In this document: in pieces, positions 12,057 to 23,690 of the stretch
Numbering within the stretch: position 1 is the first letter of the stretch
How the letters are laid out: the number at the start of each line of letters is the position of its first letter
Assembly: GCF_001625215.2 (NCBI RefSeq)
Contig: NC_030385.2
Location: forward strand, 30,157,598-30,221,597
Length of the DNA stretch: 64,000 bases
Source of the DNA: Daucus carota subsp. sativus
Lineage: Eukaryota > Streptophyta > Magnoliopsida > Apiales > Apiaceae
Reading direction: 5' to 3'
Position numbers and translations under genes: made by a program
Notes under the pieces: model-generated
What the model was told of the DNA's origin: nothing
Databases searched by the model: none
What the model saw: the letters and a program-made list of their open reading frames with translations, nothing else

Positions 12057-13818
12057 TAAAATATTTTATTTTTTATTCGGGTTGGTTTGGTTCGGCCTAA
12101 AAATATTCAAACCCGTAACCAACCCATTTAAGTCGGGTTTATATTTTTTTAAACCAAATACATATTGGGTTAAAAAAATTCGGGTTGGTTCGGTCGAAAA
12201 GTGATCGGTTCGGGTTGGTTTGGTCGGTTTTACTGAACCGTGTACACCCCTAACTGTCAGTGTCATTCGACTTAACTGTGCTGTAGTCTGTAGATTGGGT
12301 AGTTCTGATTTTGTGTGTAAATTTGTTTAAAAAGTTGCCTACATGTTTTTCTTTCAAGTGGTATTGTCATATTTACGTAGGGAAGTAGATTAATCCTTAG
12401 GGTTCTTCTCGTTACGACTTACATACATGAATCGCAGGAACTTTAAACATATCATCACAAATAGACTACATACAAAATAGGTCGTCTTCTTTTTTTCTTT
12501 TCTTTTTATCTGGAAGAATCCATTCATTGTGATTTAATGCACTTTCTTATTGTTGTGATGTAATTGTAGAAGTGTATGTTTACTTACCCTGATCTGTTAG
12601 TTAAGTGATTATTGGGAAAACAAAACACCTTTTAGGTTTTCCTTATATTAAATTCCAACCATCCATTAAAAAAGAGATAGAAGTATGGATATATTTGGTA
12701 AACAACTCTTTATCGTGTAATTATCTCATACATTATAGGATTCATAGTTATACCACATTCGATAATTTACACTTCTGACCTAATTCAACTTCAATTTAAA
12801 TGATTTCAAGTACCTTGGCTGGAAGTAAGTTTGTTAGCAAGTTACTGGTCCCCACACTTTGGCATTTAAAGTATATGATCATTAAGATCCTGCGCTAGGT
12901 TGACAATTCCATTCCAATATGGCTTGTTAACAAGCGATCTACTCATCATATTACATTAATTTGCATCTGTGACTTGTACTTAAATAATTAAACGGTTTGC
13001 CATTTTTAGTTGTTAATGTAGATATAGCAAACTTTTTGAATATTTTTTCTTGCAAGTTCTGAATTGGTCACTGCTGATTGTTGTAACACAGGTTGTAGAG
13101 GTCTCCACCTCTAAAACTGGTAAGCATGGACATGCCAAGTGCCACTTTGTGGCCATTGATATATTCAGTGGCAAGAAGCTTGATGATATTGTTCCTTCAT
13201 CCCACAACTGTGATGTAAGTTGTTAATTATAAATGCTTTCATGTACACTTATTTCTTCCCGCAACATTCAAAATCGACTATGTTTCTAGTCCTGTCATCA
13301 CATTTAGGTCTTAGCCCTGGTTCCATTGCTCTTTTATTAGCATTGAATTTTGTTACTTACAAATCATATGTATCTTACTTAGGTGCCTCATGTTACTCGC
13401 ACTGACTATCAGCTACTTGACATCACCGACGATGATTTTGTAAGTAAAATATTCCTTATTTTCCCTGCACTATGATAATGGTGTTTGATTCTTATGGTTG
13501 GAATTTGGAACTAATTACATGGTTCGTGAATATAACAGGTGAGTCTCCTGACAGAAAATGGCAACACAAAAGATGACTTGAAGCTCCCCACTGATGACAA
13601 TCTGTGGAAACAGGTGTAATATTTAATGAGAATCTAATTTCTACATTTCAGCCCATCGTTTGATCATTATTTTGTTGATTTGTAGCATATCATTTAACAT
13701 ATATGTTTTTGTGTAGATTAAGGAGGGATATGAACAGGGTAAAGACTTGCTGGTGACTGTCCTGTCAGCAATGGGAGAGGAGCAAATTGTGGCAGTCAAG
13801 GACATGGGTGCTAAGTAG
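10665..13818 (+). CDS. eIF5A: Eukaryotic translation initiation factor 5A
   Basis: eIF5A binds the ribosome and promotes elongation through poorly reactive motifs, and termination. It needs a unique hypusine modification. Exons: 10665-10778, 13092-13214, 13383-13439, 13539-13613, 13717-13818. All junctions are GT-AG and in phase 0, giving 156 residues. The hypusine loop [14 protein letters not shown] is intact, with the modified lysine at residue 49. The C-terminal OB-fold (DVPHV...[14 protein letters not shown]) is canonical. Start Met is followed by AEEFESKAE. Two oddities: the strand before the PCK motif reads [14 protein letters not shown], unlike the usual RKNG-type sequence, and intron 1 is 2.3 kb because it holds a 661-bp hAT-type element. 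Intron 1 also opens with a long CT tract. Confidence 0.95.
10783..10852 (+). repeat. CT-rich tract at the start of eIF5A intron 1
   Basis: A pyrimidine tract dominated by (TC)n starts within a few bases of the exon 1 splice donor (10778/10779). It produces the ORF-like serine/leucine stretches seen here, which are intronic. Confidence 0.85.
11592..12252. mobile_element. hAT-type non-autonomous element in eIF5A intron 1
   Basis: An exact 8-base target duplication, actgtcag, flanks the element (11584-11591 and 12253-12260). Terminal inverted repeats are TAGGAGTGTACACGGTTC on the left and its near-perfect complement on the right (one mismatch in the first 18). Subterminal ggttcgggttgg repeats face each other, so the whole 661 bp can fold back. 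A (TA)n run lies at 12017-12050. TIR sequence and 8-bp duplication are those of the hAT superfamily. No transposase is encoded. Confidence 0.9.
12017..12050. repeat. (AT)n microsatellite
   Basis: Pure AT dinucleotide run inside the hAT-type element of eIF5A intron 1. Confidence 0.9.
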
Positions 13819-13867
13819 ATATGAGTTGGCTACTCCTCTGGTGCTCATATGCTGTGGTTTCTTCAAA

Positions 13868-14115
13868 ATTATCTAATTAAGGCTGTTTATGTGTTTTTAC
13901 AAACTATTTCTATGTAGCTATATCATGTGAAGAACCCCGGTTTGAGACAATGTGTTTAAGGTTGTTTGTGTTTTTACAAAATATTTAAAGTAGCTGTATC
14001 TGAAGATCCCCCTGCTGTTGGAGGTGGTATGTTTTAATGTTTGGTTTATATAAGACGATTTCTTTTCGGGATTAAGTTTATGGGTTTTAATGTTTGGTTT
14101 ATGTTTCATTTCACA
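13868..14115 (+). repeat. Local duplications in the eIF5A 3' flank
   Basis: The motif gtgtttttacaaa with about 40 bases of related flanking sequence occurs at 13891 and 13968 (77-base spacing). The motif ttttaatgtttggttta occurs twice around 14032 and 14086. These look like tandem duplications within or just after the 3' UTR. Confidence 0.5.
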
Positions 14116-14285
14116 TGCCAGCTTATTCCCTCCGAAGCAAAGATAATACATATATATATGGAAGGGCGTTGGTCCCCAGCATGTCTATGCTTCCATTTGG
14201 AAGGGTGTAATTAGCTTATTAACTTATAGTCGTTGGACAATGATTATAACAAAACAACCAATGTCTAGGATTACAACAAAATTCT

Positions 14286-14343
14286 CTCGTGTTGAGCGTT
14301 TTATGCATTTTAGCCTCGTGTTGAGCGTTTTATGCATTTTAGC
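14286..14343. repeat. 29-bp perfect tandem repeat
   Basis: Two consecutive copies of a 29-base unit beginning ctcgtgttgagcgttttatg, at 14286 and 14315. Confidence 0.8.
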
Positions 14344-14473
14344 CGTCCAGTAGGTTTAAATTCTTGCATGTCCAACGTTTTTTCCATGAACATGTAAAAA
14401 TATGCATTTTAGTTGTTTAGCATAAAGAATCGGCTAAACAAATAATTATCCATTTCAGTCGTCCAGTTAGAAG

Positions 14474-15120
14474 TGTTGGGATCCGCCTTTAATTTCTAAA
14501 TAAGTAAAGGAAACTATCCGCCTTTAATTTCTAAATAAGTAAAGAATGTTTCCTGAATAAATTAAGAATGTTAATTTAAGAAGGTATCTTATTGTGATAA
14601 TTGAGATAATCCTTGAAATGTTAATTGTGGAAGGAAGGTAAGAAAAGATGATAATTATATAAATAGGATTTCAAGTAAATTAGGATTAGAACACGTGTGG
14701 TGCTTATGATTATAGTTATTTGCAGGAGTTTTAAGTATCTTAAAAGTTAGAGTTGTGTGAGATATACATAAGAGAAGGTTCTCTGATCAAGTTGAGATTT
14801 TGTGAGATATACATAAGGGAAGGTTGAGATGTTTGTATACAAGAGTGTTGAGCGAGTGAACGACTCCAATCTTGTAATATATTTATATTTAATGGATTTG
14901 TGATTTTACAATTCCTTGATATGGAAGGGAATTTCCATGTTAATTGTTTGTGTTTTTAACTTTCGTGCATGTAATTGTCTTTGATTAACATCAAGTTACA
15001 ACAATGCGATCCTAACAAAAAAGAGATATTGAGCATGACAAAATTTTATTATAACTCTAAACCTTTTGAATATATTATCCACGATTATAAATATAATAAT
15101 TACATATACCGTCCCCAACA
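14474..15120 (+). mobile_element. Candidate solo LTR (Copia-like)
   Basis: The segment begins TGTTGGG and ends CCCAACA, the canonical TG...CA inverted ends of an LTR. Its inner part (cgactccaatcttgtaatat, then ggatttgtgattttacaat) resembles the 3' half of plant Copia LTRs as I remember them. A 35-bp tandem duplication (14483/14518) lies near the left end. No matching 5-base target duplication is seen, and no internal region or second LTR is present, so this may be an old or rearranged solo LTR. Confidence 0.45.
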
Positions 15121-15138
15121 TACATGTTGGGACCAGCA

Positions 15139-15790
15139 TAGAGCTTTCGATGGATCTAGTTTGGATCGGATCGATCTTAATTCATATCCTGACCCATTTA
15201 TTTTTGCCGAATTCAAATTTGGAGTTGATCATATTCGGATTTTTCGGAACATGATCCAAATCCGGATCCGTAAGATAATGGATTTTCGAATCGGAATTCC
15301 GCTTTATTTATATTTAAAGGAAAATAATTTTATTTTAAAGGTAATATGTTGAAATTATTTTTAATAACGATTCAAATAAATTGCGAATTTATATTTCTGA
15401 ACGCCTTATAACATTTTCAGAATTTAATACATTCTGAAAACTTAAAACATCACAATAGCTTAAAAGAAACTTAATGTAAATAGTGGAAACAAGGAAAGAG
15501 ACAGGTAAAGAGACTGTCCAGATGTGTTGCCTCTGCCTCTAATTTTTCATGATACATATGACATATTAATTAAATATTATATATATCTATTATATATATA
15601 AGTCAAATAGGAATATTTATGGATCGGATTATATTAAATCCACATCTTTATGTAGGAGTATATATCTGATCGGAATTTTTTGGAGTGGATTTTTTTCGGA
15701 TCAAATTTATTTTACATGATCCATATCAGTTTCCTTAACTCTGAATCCGTGAATCGGATTGGACGGGAAATCTGATCCATGGACGTCCTT
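15139..15790. mobile_element. hAT-type non-autonomous element
   Basis: An exact 8-base duplication gaccagca flanks it (15131-15138 and 15791-15798). The ends are diverged inverted repeats that share the ATGGATC core (TAGAGCTTTCGATGGATC at left; AAGGACGTCCATGGATC read from the right). The interior is dense in ggatccg/atcgga motifs. The ORF at 14975-15352 runs into this element and is not a gene. Confidence 0.82.
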
Positions 15791-16231
15791 GACCAGCACC
15801 CTAGTACAGGCTACCGAACGAGTGCTTTTACTAAATTACACTTGCAAAAAGCATATCAAAATTATGTTGAATCAAGCAAACGTGGAGCCTGGAGGGGTCC
15901 TGAAGTTGCAGGGTGGAAAGCTATTGAAGTGGCAGGTATACTCTATCTTGTAGTTTAAAAATCTGATACACGACTTAAAAAATTTAGGAGTAGTATTTAA
16001 TTGGAATTTTCATAATTTTGTACGAGTTCTAAAATGACATGGAATTAGTACAAATTGTTTTGAATTAATTATCAAATAAATCAATTACTACGTCCAAATG
16101 TATCAAGTGAGTCGTGATTACAAACTGACTTAAATAATTTAAAATTTGTATCAAAAATATCATTCTATCATTAGTCGAAATTCTTAATAGTATTATATAT
16201 TAAGTTTCGTACATTTTTTATGAATGATATT

Positions 16232-16748
16232 CAGTATTGTAAAAAGCGGGAATCGGACTTAGTCGGGAAAAACACCGTCTATTAATCGGATAATCGGGGA
16301 TTAATCGGAGTGATTAATCAGACCATTAATCGGAATCAATTTAATATTATTTTTTACCCTAGATAAATATAAATATATTTATATTTATATTTACAATAGA
16401 TTCATATAATTTTATAAATTAAAAAATCAATGATTTTATCCAAAAAATATCCATTTTTTTAAATATAAAGGTCAATTCATCCCATAAAACCATTGTACAA
16501 TGTGTCTTAAAATTAATTTTTAAATTTTAAATTTTTTACTATGATTTTTAAAATTTTTGAATTTACCGATTTTTGCCGATTTTATAGTTGACCGATTAAT
16601 CACGATTAATCCCGATTAATCCCGTCTTTGACCGATTTTTCAAGAAAAACGCTTTTTTCACCGATTAACGCTTAATCGAGACGGTGGCCGACCGAACAGT
16701 GATTAATCGGCAATTAATCCCGATTAATCGCCGAATTTTAGAACACTG
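16232..16748. mobile_element. hAT-type element with CAGTRTTGTAAAAAGC ends
   Basis: An exact 8-base duplication atgatatt flanks it (16224-16231 and 16749-16756). It begins CAGTATTGTAAAAAGCGG and ends GAATTTTAGAACACTG. Both subterminal regions carry attaatcgg repeats in opposite orientation. The same end sequence is seen in the 48582-49040 element, so these are two members of one family. Non-coding. Confidence 0.88.
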
Positions 16749-18241
16749 ATGATATTACATCCAAATGAAAGCAGTTCTACTATTTTAGATAATATTGCTA
16801 AATTTTTAAAATTTTATCAAGTATTTATTTTTAATATTTTGAGTTTTGATTTAAATATAAACAATTAGTAGATAAATTTTTGGAAATCTAAAAATATTAT
16901 TTAAAATATTAGAACTCAAAATCTTTTATTTGGATGTAATACTGTTTATAAAATATGTGTGAAATTCAATATATAATACTTTAAGAATTTCTAATAACGA
17001 TAAAGTGATATTTTTAATTAAAACATTTCAAATGAGAGACTCATTTGCGTTAGTTTTATAATAATCAGTGACTTAATTGATACATTTCTACAGAGTAAGT
17101 GACCTACTTGATAACTAACCCAAATTTTTTAGGATTTAAACACAATACTCTAAATTTTTATTTTTTTTGGAAGATGAGAGCGGCATCTCGTATGAAATGG
17201 ATTTGGTGAGATTTCGAGATTTAGAGTACACCAAACAATTCCATGAAATCCATCATTTTATTAAATCAATAAAAAAAAACCATCAACATTTAAATAACAT
17301 CATACAACATAATTTAATATCTCAATTGAATACCCCAAATTTTTAATAGCTTTAAAAAATCTCAATTAAATACGCTCAGATTTCTCGGACTTCATGAATG
17401 AAAAAAAATCTTTTAAAATCTCAATCACCTCTTTGAATTGATTTTTAACATTCGGTATGCGAACATAAAATACATGAACATGAAAAAATTTGGTTTAGGC
17501 TTTTCATACAAGTACCTGAAACGGTACGAAAATACACCTGACTAAATAAATAGATAAAATTTAAAAAAAAATATCTTATTTATTTATTTTATATTTTTAA
17601 TCAAATTTTGAATTTATATATTTTTATTTATGTTATTTTATGAATTTATTGTGTATCTAAAATTGTTGGAGTTGTTTGTCCAAAATGCTCGGTAATAAAT
17701 TTATTAAGCGAAATTCGTATATTTTTATGTATAAATGTGCATTAAAATATTTCGGGTATTACATTCCGGATCGTAGTACACGGAAGGTTCGAATGAGCAA
17801 AACAAACCAAAAATCGAAATCAAAACTGAAATTATAAAAAATCGAATGAAGCTGCACTATTAAAAACAGAATCAATTAATAACCAAACTGAATAAAAACC
17901 GAACAAATAATATGATTGCGGTTTTAAAATTTTTTAGACCGAATATAACCCAAACCGAACCAAATAAAATTAATTATATATATATGTATGTATGTATATC
18001 TATTATATAATACCAAATACCAAATTTGCCACAGCTAGAAAATTAATTAATTTAAAACAAGATCACCTGAATTAGTTTAAAGTTAATACCAAATTTGCCA
18101 GAGCTATGAAAATTACAGTCTTACCAGAATCTTAACATTGATCTTGGGAACGGAAATACTTCGATAGAAACTATTCTCTGATCCATTTCAGTGTTTGCAA
18201 CATTTCAGCTTGGACCAAGTTAATTTGATGGTAAAGACATT

Positions 18242-20687
18242 TCACAAGATGCTGAAGTGACATCTGCAAGTTTAAACCATAAATTCAATAGCATTAAGAG
18301 GGTAAAACTTAAAGAGAGTCATGCCAGTAGTCAACTAAAAAACATGGCATACAAGTTTATACAAGTTCGAAAGAGGACCTTATGTATTTACATGTAACAA
18401 GTTGTACTTTACAGTGATAGTACTTGGTGGTAATAAATGGAATAGTAATTTAGCAAGGGCTAATTATCAAATCTAAACACAGTAGCTAACAAGCAAACAC
18501 AGCAAATCATAAACCATCACTACATTTTATGATATATAAATAATAATATTCAAGCAATTATAAGGTAAAATACTTCATGAAATTTATACAAAATTATCAA
18601 GTTTTTAATGGTATTAGCAAATCTGCAAGGACAGAGAAGAGCCATACCGACACATGCTGTTTGCTCCATAACTCTATAAAGATGATATGTTCTTATTGAT
18701 AGATCATCATCCTTTTCGTTCTGGTTGAATATTATCAACTTTTGTTGGATACCTTACACTTGCATACGTGTTACGACATTGAGACATAAATTAGCTACTT
18801 ATTATCATCAGTAATTCATGAGGTTCATAATGTGCTCAAATTTCTTTCTATTGACTAATTTGCCTACTTTAGTGCTTAAGTTAGAAATTCATATATATAT
18901 ATATATATATATATAAATGTGAGTGGACATCGTTCAATCACCTAAACTGCTAGAGGGTCAGAGGGTCAAACTTGAGCGAAACTTCACACATTGTTCCTCA
19001 ACAAATGTTCACAGATTTGTCTTGACCAGTGGAAAAGAAATTATAGAAAAGGTAAAAGTAAAGGTAAAGGTAACTGTATTAAGTAAAACATACCCCAGCA
19101 GAGAGAGAAAGTAAAACATACCCCAGCAGTCCACGACCTTGCCACTCTCTAGGTGTCACCGATAGGTTAATCAAATCACCCTGTCTCTTTACAACTACGG
19201 GTATTGCATGACCTCGATTTGTTTGAGCTTCAGCAGCAAGCTTTGGTAGCAAAGCATCGCCAAATTCCACTGTCCCAAATTTAATTATTTGATCACCGAG
19301 TTGCAAACCATCTTCTGCTGCCGGAGATGCCTCACTTATTTCATCAACCATAGCAAAGGGTCGTCCTCCAATCACATCCACATCCATGGCATTGATACTT
19401 CTTCCGGAATTTGCAACTTCAGCAACACTGGAAGCAGAAATACCTTGACTAGAACCAACAATACCTATCACATGTTATGGCGATAAAATCAATTTTTACA
19501 GGAGCAGCAGACCTTGGTAGTTTGCATAACCCCGTTAAAGACATACTCTTAATTTCATGCTTCTGGTGTGGGCAATGGGCATCATGAAAACATCAATTTT
19601 ACAGCAGAACTACTTAAGGCCTTAAGGGAATTGCTTATATTTGTGAAATCTACTTTCTTGGCAATGCAATGCATATATTACTATAACAGGCTAACAGGGT
19701 ATAGATATACAATTTATAGAGTATTACAATAGACATAACAAATTTCCTTGTATGAAATTACCAACCAATAAAAATGTTTTTCAATTCCATATCATGTCTA
19801 GTAACATTAGGTTCAGCAGCCAACCTGTATCCCTGTGGGTAGATGCTGGACTTAGCTTTGCTGAATGCAAAACTTGTATGGTTTGCTCAATTTTCTCTGT
19901 GACCTCCTTGTAATGATTCCGCAGCTCTAAAAGTGATATAAAGACAGGCTAACAGAGTCAGTAACATAAACATACAAAAATCTGTAATTACTAAAAGCTC
20001 TCTAGTGTGACAGCATAATACCATCTGTCCTTTGGAATCCATAATTTTACAACCCTCAAAGTCAATAAAAACAATTACATACAACTATAATCTGTTGAAC
20101 ATATTAGTGCGAATTTAATTTCCCACCACTTCCACTAATCCAGAGTATTTAACAAAACCCCTCAAATTTTACTTTTTCACTTCTCATACCAAGCAATGCA
20201 ACTCTGCAGAAGTATTATAAAATTAGTGCAAAAACAAGTATAGCGATGATAATACAAAACATACGAGCAAGTTTAAGCCGGTCTGCTCTTACAACAGGGA
20301 TGTCGATATCTGACCTAGGAAATCCCTGCAATTATATAGATAAATTAATACAAATCCTCAAAACTATACAATAACAACAAATAAAGCTATAAGCAAAGTA
20401 ATATAGATCGTTCCTGTAGAAATTTATAAATTTAGCAAAGATGTATACAATATGCAGAGATGAAAGGGAGAAATTAGAATCATAAAGAGGGAGCGAGCGA
20501 GGAAAGGACACAGAGAGGGGAGAGAGAGAGAAAGAGGGGGGGGTGCCTCAGAATCGACGAGATTGCCGGAAAGACCAGGAGCGCCAGGTTGAGTGAGGCG
20601 ATCGATGATGGAATTCATCTCAGACTCAAGAGCTGATCTTGTATCCATCAGCTTCATGGCTTCTGCTTTCAAGTTGGTCGCTACCAT
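18242..20687 (-). CDS. PSMD9: 26S proteasome assembly chaperone, PSMD9/p27-like, PDZ domain
   Basis: PSMD9 (yeast Nas2) is a chaperone for assembly of the proteasome base, binding an ATPase-ring subunit. Exons on the minus strand: 20687-20547, 20325-20265, 19926-19825, 19464-19122, 18263-18242; 222 residues. An N-terminal helical region (MVATNLKAEAMKLMDTRSAL) leads to the family motif DSEGFPRSDIDIP, a second helix, and a PDZ-like domain at about 130-205 (GLQLGDQIIKFGTVEF). The end is RGLLGCHFSIL, matching the family's short last exon. Intron 1 begins GC (GAG followed by gcaccc), the only way to join DSE to GFPR in frame. The exon 4 donor lies in a 28-bp tandem duplication, so a second identical donor is 28 bases downstream. 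Introns 2-4 are GT-AG. Confidence 0.9.
18891..18915. repeat. (AT)n microsatellite in PSMD9 intron 4
   Basis: Pure AT dinucleotide run. Confidence 0.9.
19081..19129 (-). repeat. 28-bp tandem duplication over the PSMD9 exon 4 splice donor
   Basis: The 21-base block aagtaaaacataccccagca(g) occurs at 19081-19101 and again at 19109-19129, separated by gagagaa. Read on the minus strand, each copy contains CTGCTGGG followed by GTATGT, i.e. the exon end and donor. The upstream copy (donor at 19121-19120) keeps the frame. Use of the downstream copy (donor at 19093-19092) would add 28 bases and shift the frame. Confidence 0.9.
20513..20546 (-). repeat. GA/CT-rich tract at the start of PSMD9 intron 1
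   Basis: On the minus strand, cytosine-rich then (CT)n sequence follows the exon 1 end directly. It is the same arrangement seen at intron 1 of eIF5A and of the TM9 gene. Confidence 0.8.
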
Positions 20688-21186
20688 CTTCTCTTCTTCC
20701 TCGATTTGTAATTTTACTATGCGTGTGTATATATTTTGGCTTAGTTAGGGCTTGATGTTGATAACAGAAGCTTATGAAAAACGGTCTTTCTTGTGTGCCC
20801 AACGCACACAATAAGCACTAACTTTTATGAAAATAGTTTGTTTTGATTGGTGGAATTGATGTGAATGCAGGGGTTATTTACATTTATTATCTATTCACCA
20901 ATCAAAAACTACTAACATTCTCATGAGAGTTAGTGACTATTGTGTGCCCTGGGCACACCATAGAAAATTCGTATGAAAAATCCGCTCCCAAAATATGTAC
21001 TGTATTTCCGATTGGCGGAGGTGCGCACGTGTACCCGGCGTGCCTATTGTTCTTCTTTTCATCATATTTCTTTTTATGACAATTCATTGGTGGGAAAATG
21101 ATTTTTCTTGTCAATAAATTATTTACCCTTTTATAATTTTGTCATTAAAATAAATATATTTTTATTATAGACACAAACCGTTATGA

Positions 21187-21520
21187 CTCTGTTTGAAAGT
21201 CAAAGGTTTGATAAAAAATTAGGGGTTTAAGGTATTTTAGAAATTTGACCCCTGAAATCTGCTAATATGAGTGCTTGGTAGTTAGCGGATTGAAACAGAG
21301 ATTTGAATTCAAAAAGCTAATTTTAAAAAAAAAATTTTGAGGAGTTTTTTGAGTTAGAAGTTTGTGCTAGAAAAAACTAATCAAACAGCTATTTACCAAA
21401 CACTCTTACGAAAAACAACTAATTCAATCCGCTAGTCGGAACATCTAATTTAATTAGATTCGAAACATCTAATTCGATTAACTAATAGCTAACCACTTGC
21501 TAATTCCCAAATAGGGCATA
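21187..21520. mobile_element. MITE-like segment, ends uncertain
   Basis: Inverted similarity links the left end (ctctgtttgaaag) and the right end (attcccaaatagggc), and inner motifs about ctaattcaatccgctag recur in both orientations. No clear target duplication. Confidence 0.4.
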
Positions 21521-21912
21521 TATCTCAATTTTATTTTAGTCATTCAGTTAACTATTTAATGGAAAAGTTTTTCAAAAAAAAAGGGAAAAAACAAAAATCA
21601 AGAAAATATCATTTTTTAGGGAAAAATCATTTTTTAGAAAAAAATAGTGCCAAGATTTTTCAATTTTTTTTTCTATTTCATTTGGCAAGATTTAATTAAG
21701 TGTGTATGCAGGAAAAGTGTACAATACTAAGATTTTTTTTTTTTAAATTTGGATTTTTTTCATACTTGTTTTCGAATTTTTCATATTTCACCCCCCCTTC
21801 TACAGTTAGTTTAGTGACAAGTTTTTATAAAAATAAATAATTTAGTGGCAAAAAAAAAAGTCATTGTCCCTCCGCTTTATTTTACAAAACAGGCTCATAC
21901 GAACCCATTCGC

Positions 21913-22305
21913 GAGCATCTCCAATGGTGTTGGCTATAATCGTTGGCTAAATTGGATCTGTAAGACGTTATGTAAAATTTGCTGAACCTGTAAGACATTT
22001 CGCTTCAATGGTATTGCCTATATTGGTTGGCTATAATTTAAAAATAGTATGTTATTAATATTTTAAATTGTTAAAATAGAATATATCAGTTCAATATGGT
22101 AATAAATGATGTGCAATCTTCTTACAGATTTCTTACAGACCTGTAGAGCTTTGACAAATTTAGCCATCACAGGAGGTTGGCCAAATTTATAGACAACAGG
22201 TCACTATGGTTGGAGTGTGAACTTTTGAAATGGTTGGCTAAATTTTTTATTTTTGGCATGACAACTCATTTTTTAGCTAATGGATCTTCATGGTTGGAGA
22301 TGCTC
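21913..22305. mobile_element. MITE with GAGCATCTCCAA ends
   Basis: Begins GAGCATCTCCAATGG and ends CATGGTTGGAGATGCTC, giving inverted ends of 12 or more bases. The inner ggttggctaaattt motif also recurs inverted. No target duplication is obvious. A diverged copy lies at about 24262-24770. Confidence 0.62.
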
Positions 22306-22819
22306 ATTGATATTAGATTTTCTTCGCGGTAAAATTTCCATATAAATTGTTGTTAATAATGAGACCATCTCCCATCGTCTAGTAATTTTGTCAGAATTAA
22401 AGAATTGATGATAAAAAAAGGTTCATTTTGATTGTTAAGAGTAATTGTTTGAAATCATGGTCAATACATTATCTCAGCATAAGTCCGGATAATCCTTGAA
22501 TTATTTACAACTCTCCATTCAAGAATTTTCAAATGGACTAGTACTAAATGTATATAAAAAATGTTGTCACCAATTCTCTCCAAAAATTCACAATTGTCGT
22601 AAGCAAATATATTAATGACGGGAACACTTTTTTATTAGGCTACTACTTTACTGTTTCGTTCCACCAAATTAAGGAAGGAAGAGTTGGGGGACGTAAAAGA
22701 TTTTTCTCAAAAGAGGATACACGAGCTCAATTTTTTACTAAAATTTATTTTATTTTATTCTGAAGACATATTATTTAAAATGATTGTTTCTTTTGGAGAA
22801 TATGCTTCACACTCTCGTG

Positions 22820-23428
22820 AAAAAATAAGGGCTTTTTTTATTCATAACTACGTTTTCAATCTTATTTCCAAAAATACTACCTTATCCAATTTTATTTTCA
22901 AAAATACTACCTTCTCTAAAATATTTTCAAAAATACTGTGGTTGCATATATATCGATTCCAAATATGAGGTCGAAAATGACATTTGAAAACTGGAACTTG
23001 AAATCAGGAATTCAGTTGCATATATGGTTGCATATGAGGTTGTATTCAGTTGATTCTATTGTAATCTAATGGCCCCGCCAGGGGCACCCATACATCAGTT
23101 GCAACTTACAGTTTTCCGTTGCATATGAGGTTGCACGCAACCTCATATGCAACTAAATACAACTGAAAACTGTAAGTTCCAACTGAAGTATGGGTGCCCC
23201 TGGCGGGGCCATTAGATTGCAATAGAATCAACTGAATGCAACCTCATATGCAACTAAATGCAACTGAAAACTGTAAGTTCCAACTGAAGTATGGGTGCCC
23301 CTGGCGGGGCCATTAGATTGCAATAGAACCAACTGAATGCAACTGAATACAACCATATGCAACTGAATTCCTGATTTCGAGTTCCAGTTTTCAAATGTCA
23401 TTTTCGACCTCATCATTGGAGTCGATAC

Positions 23429-23461
<33 letters not shown>

Positions 23462-23690
23462 GACTCCAATGATGAGGTCGAAAATGACATTTGAAAACTG
23501 AAATTTGAAATCATGATTTGTAGTTGCATATATGGTTGCATATGCAACCACCGTATTTTTGGAAAATATTTTCAAAAAAGTAGTATTTTTGAAAATATTT
23601 TAGAGATTTGAAAATAAGATTGGATAAGGTAGTATTTTTGAAAATAAGATTGAAAAAACAATATACAAGATAATTCCCCTAAAAATAAAG
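22820..23690. mobile_element. Complex foldback element with internal 101-bp repeats
   Basis: Outer arms (22850-22945 and 23548-23665) are inverted copies built around caaaaatactaccttatcc. Inside, a 101-base unit is tandemly duplicated (23137-23237, 23238-23338) and a further copy lies inverted just before it (about 23035-23135), meeting at a palindrome centred near 23136. Each unit carries the GC-rich palindromic core ggtgcccctggcggggcc. A separate near-perfect palindrome with (TA)n at its centre spans about 23405-23475. Outer ends are approximate; no target duplication identified. No credible ORF. Confidence 0.7.
23137..23338. repeat. Two 101-bp tandem units
   Basis: Units start gcaacctcatatgcaactaa at 23137 and 23238 and differ at only a couple of positions. 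Confidence 0.9.

Larger units (their letters stand above)
13819..18241. other. Intergenic between convergent eIF5A and PSMD9
   Basis: Starts with the eIF5A 3' UTR, which contains small duplications. The rest is largely mobile-element sequence: a solo-LTR candidate (14474-15120) and two hAT-type elements (15139-15790, 16232-16748). From 16750 to 18240 it is AT-rich with scattered aaccgaac-type motifs around 17800-17960 that look like another degraded element; ends not resolved. No gene seen. Confidence 0.6.

Noticed and set aside
22548-22968. ORFs in the PSMD9-aminopeptidase gap
   Set aside because: AT-rich, Phe/Lys/Ile-biased, overlapping a foldback arm; no domain.
23137-23338. Tandem 101-bp units considered as a CRISPR-like array
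   Set aside because: Only two contiguous copies with no spacers, in a plant nuclear context.
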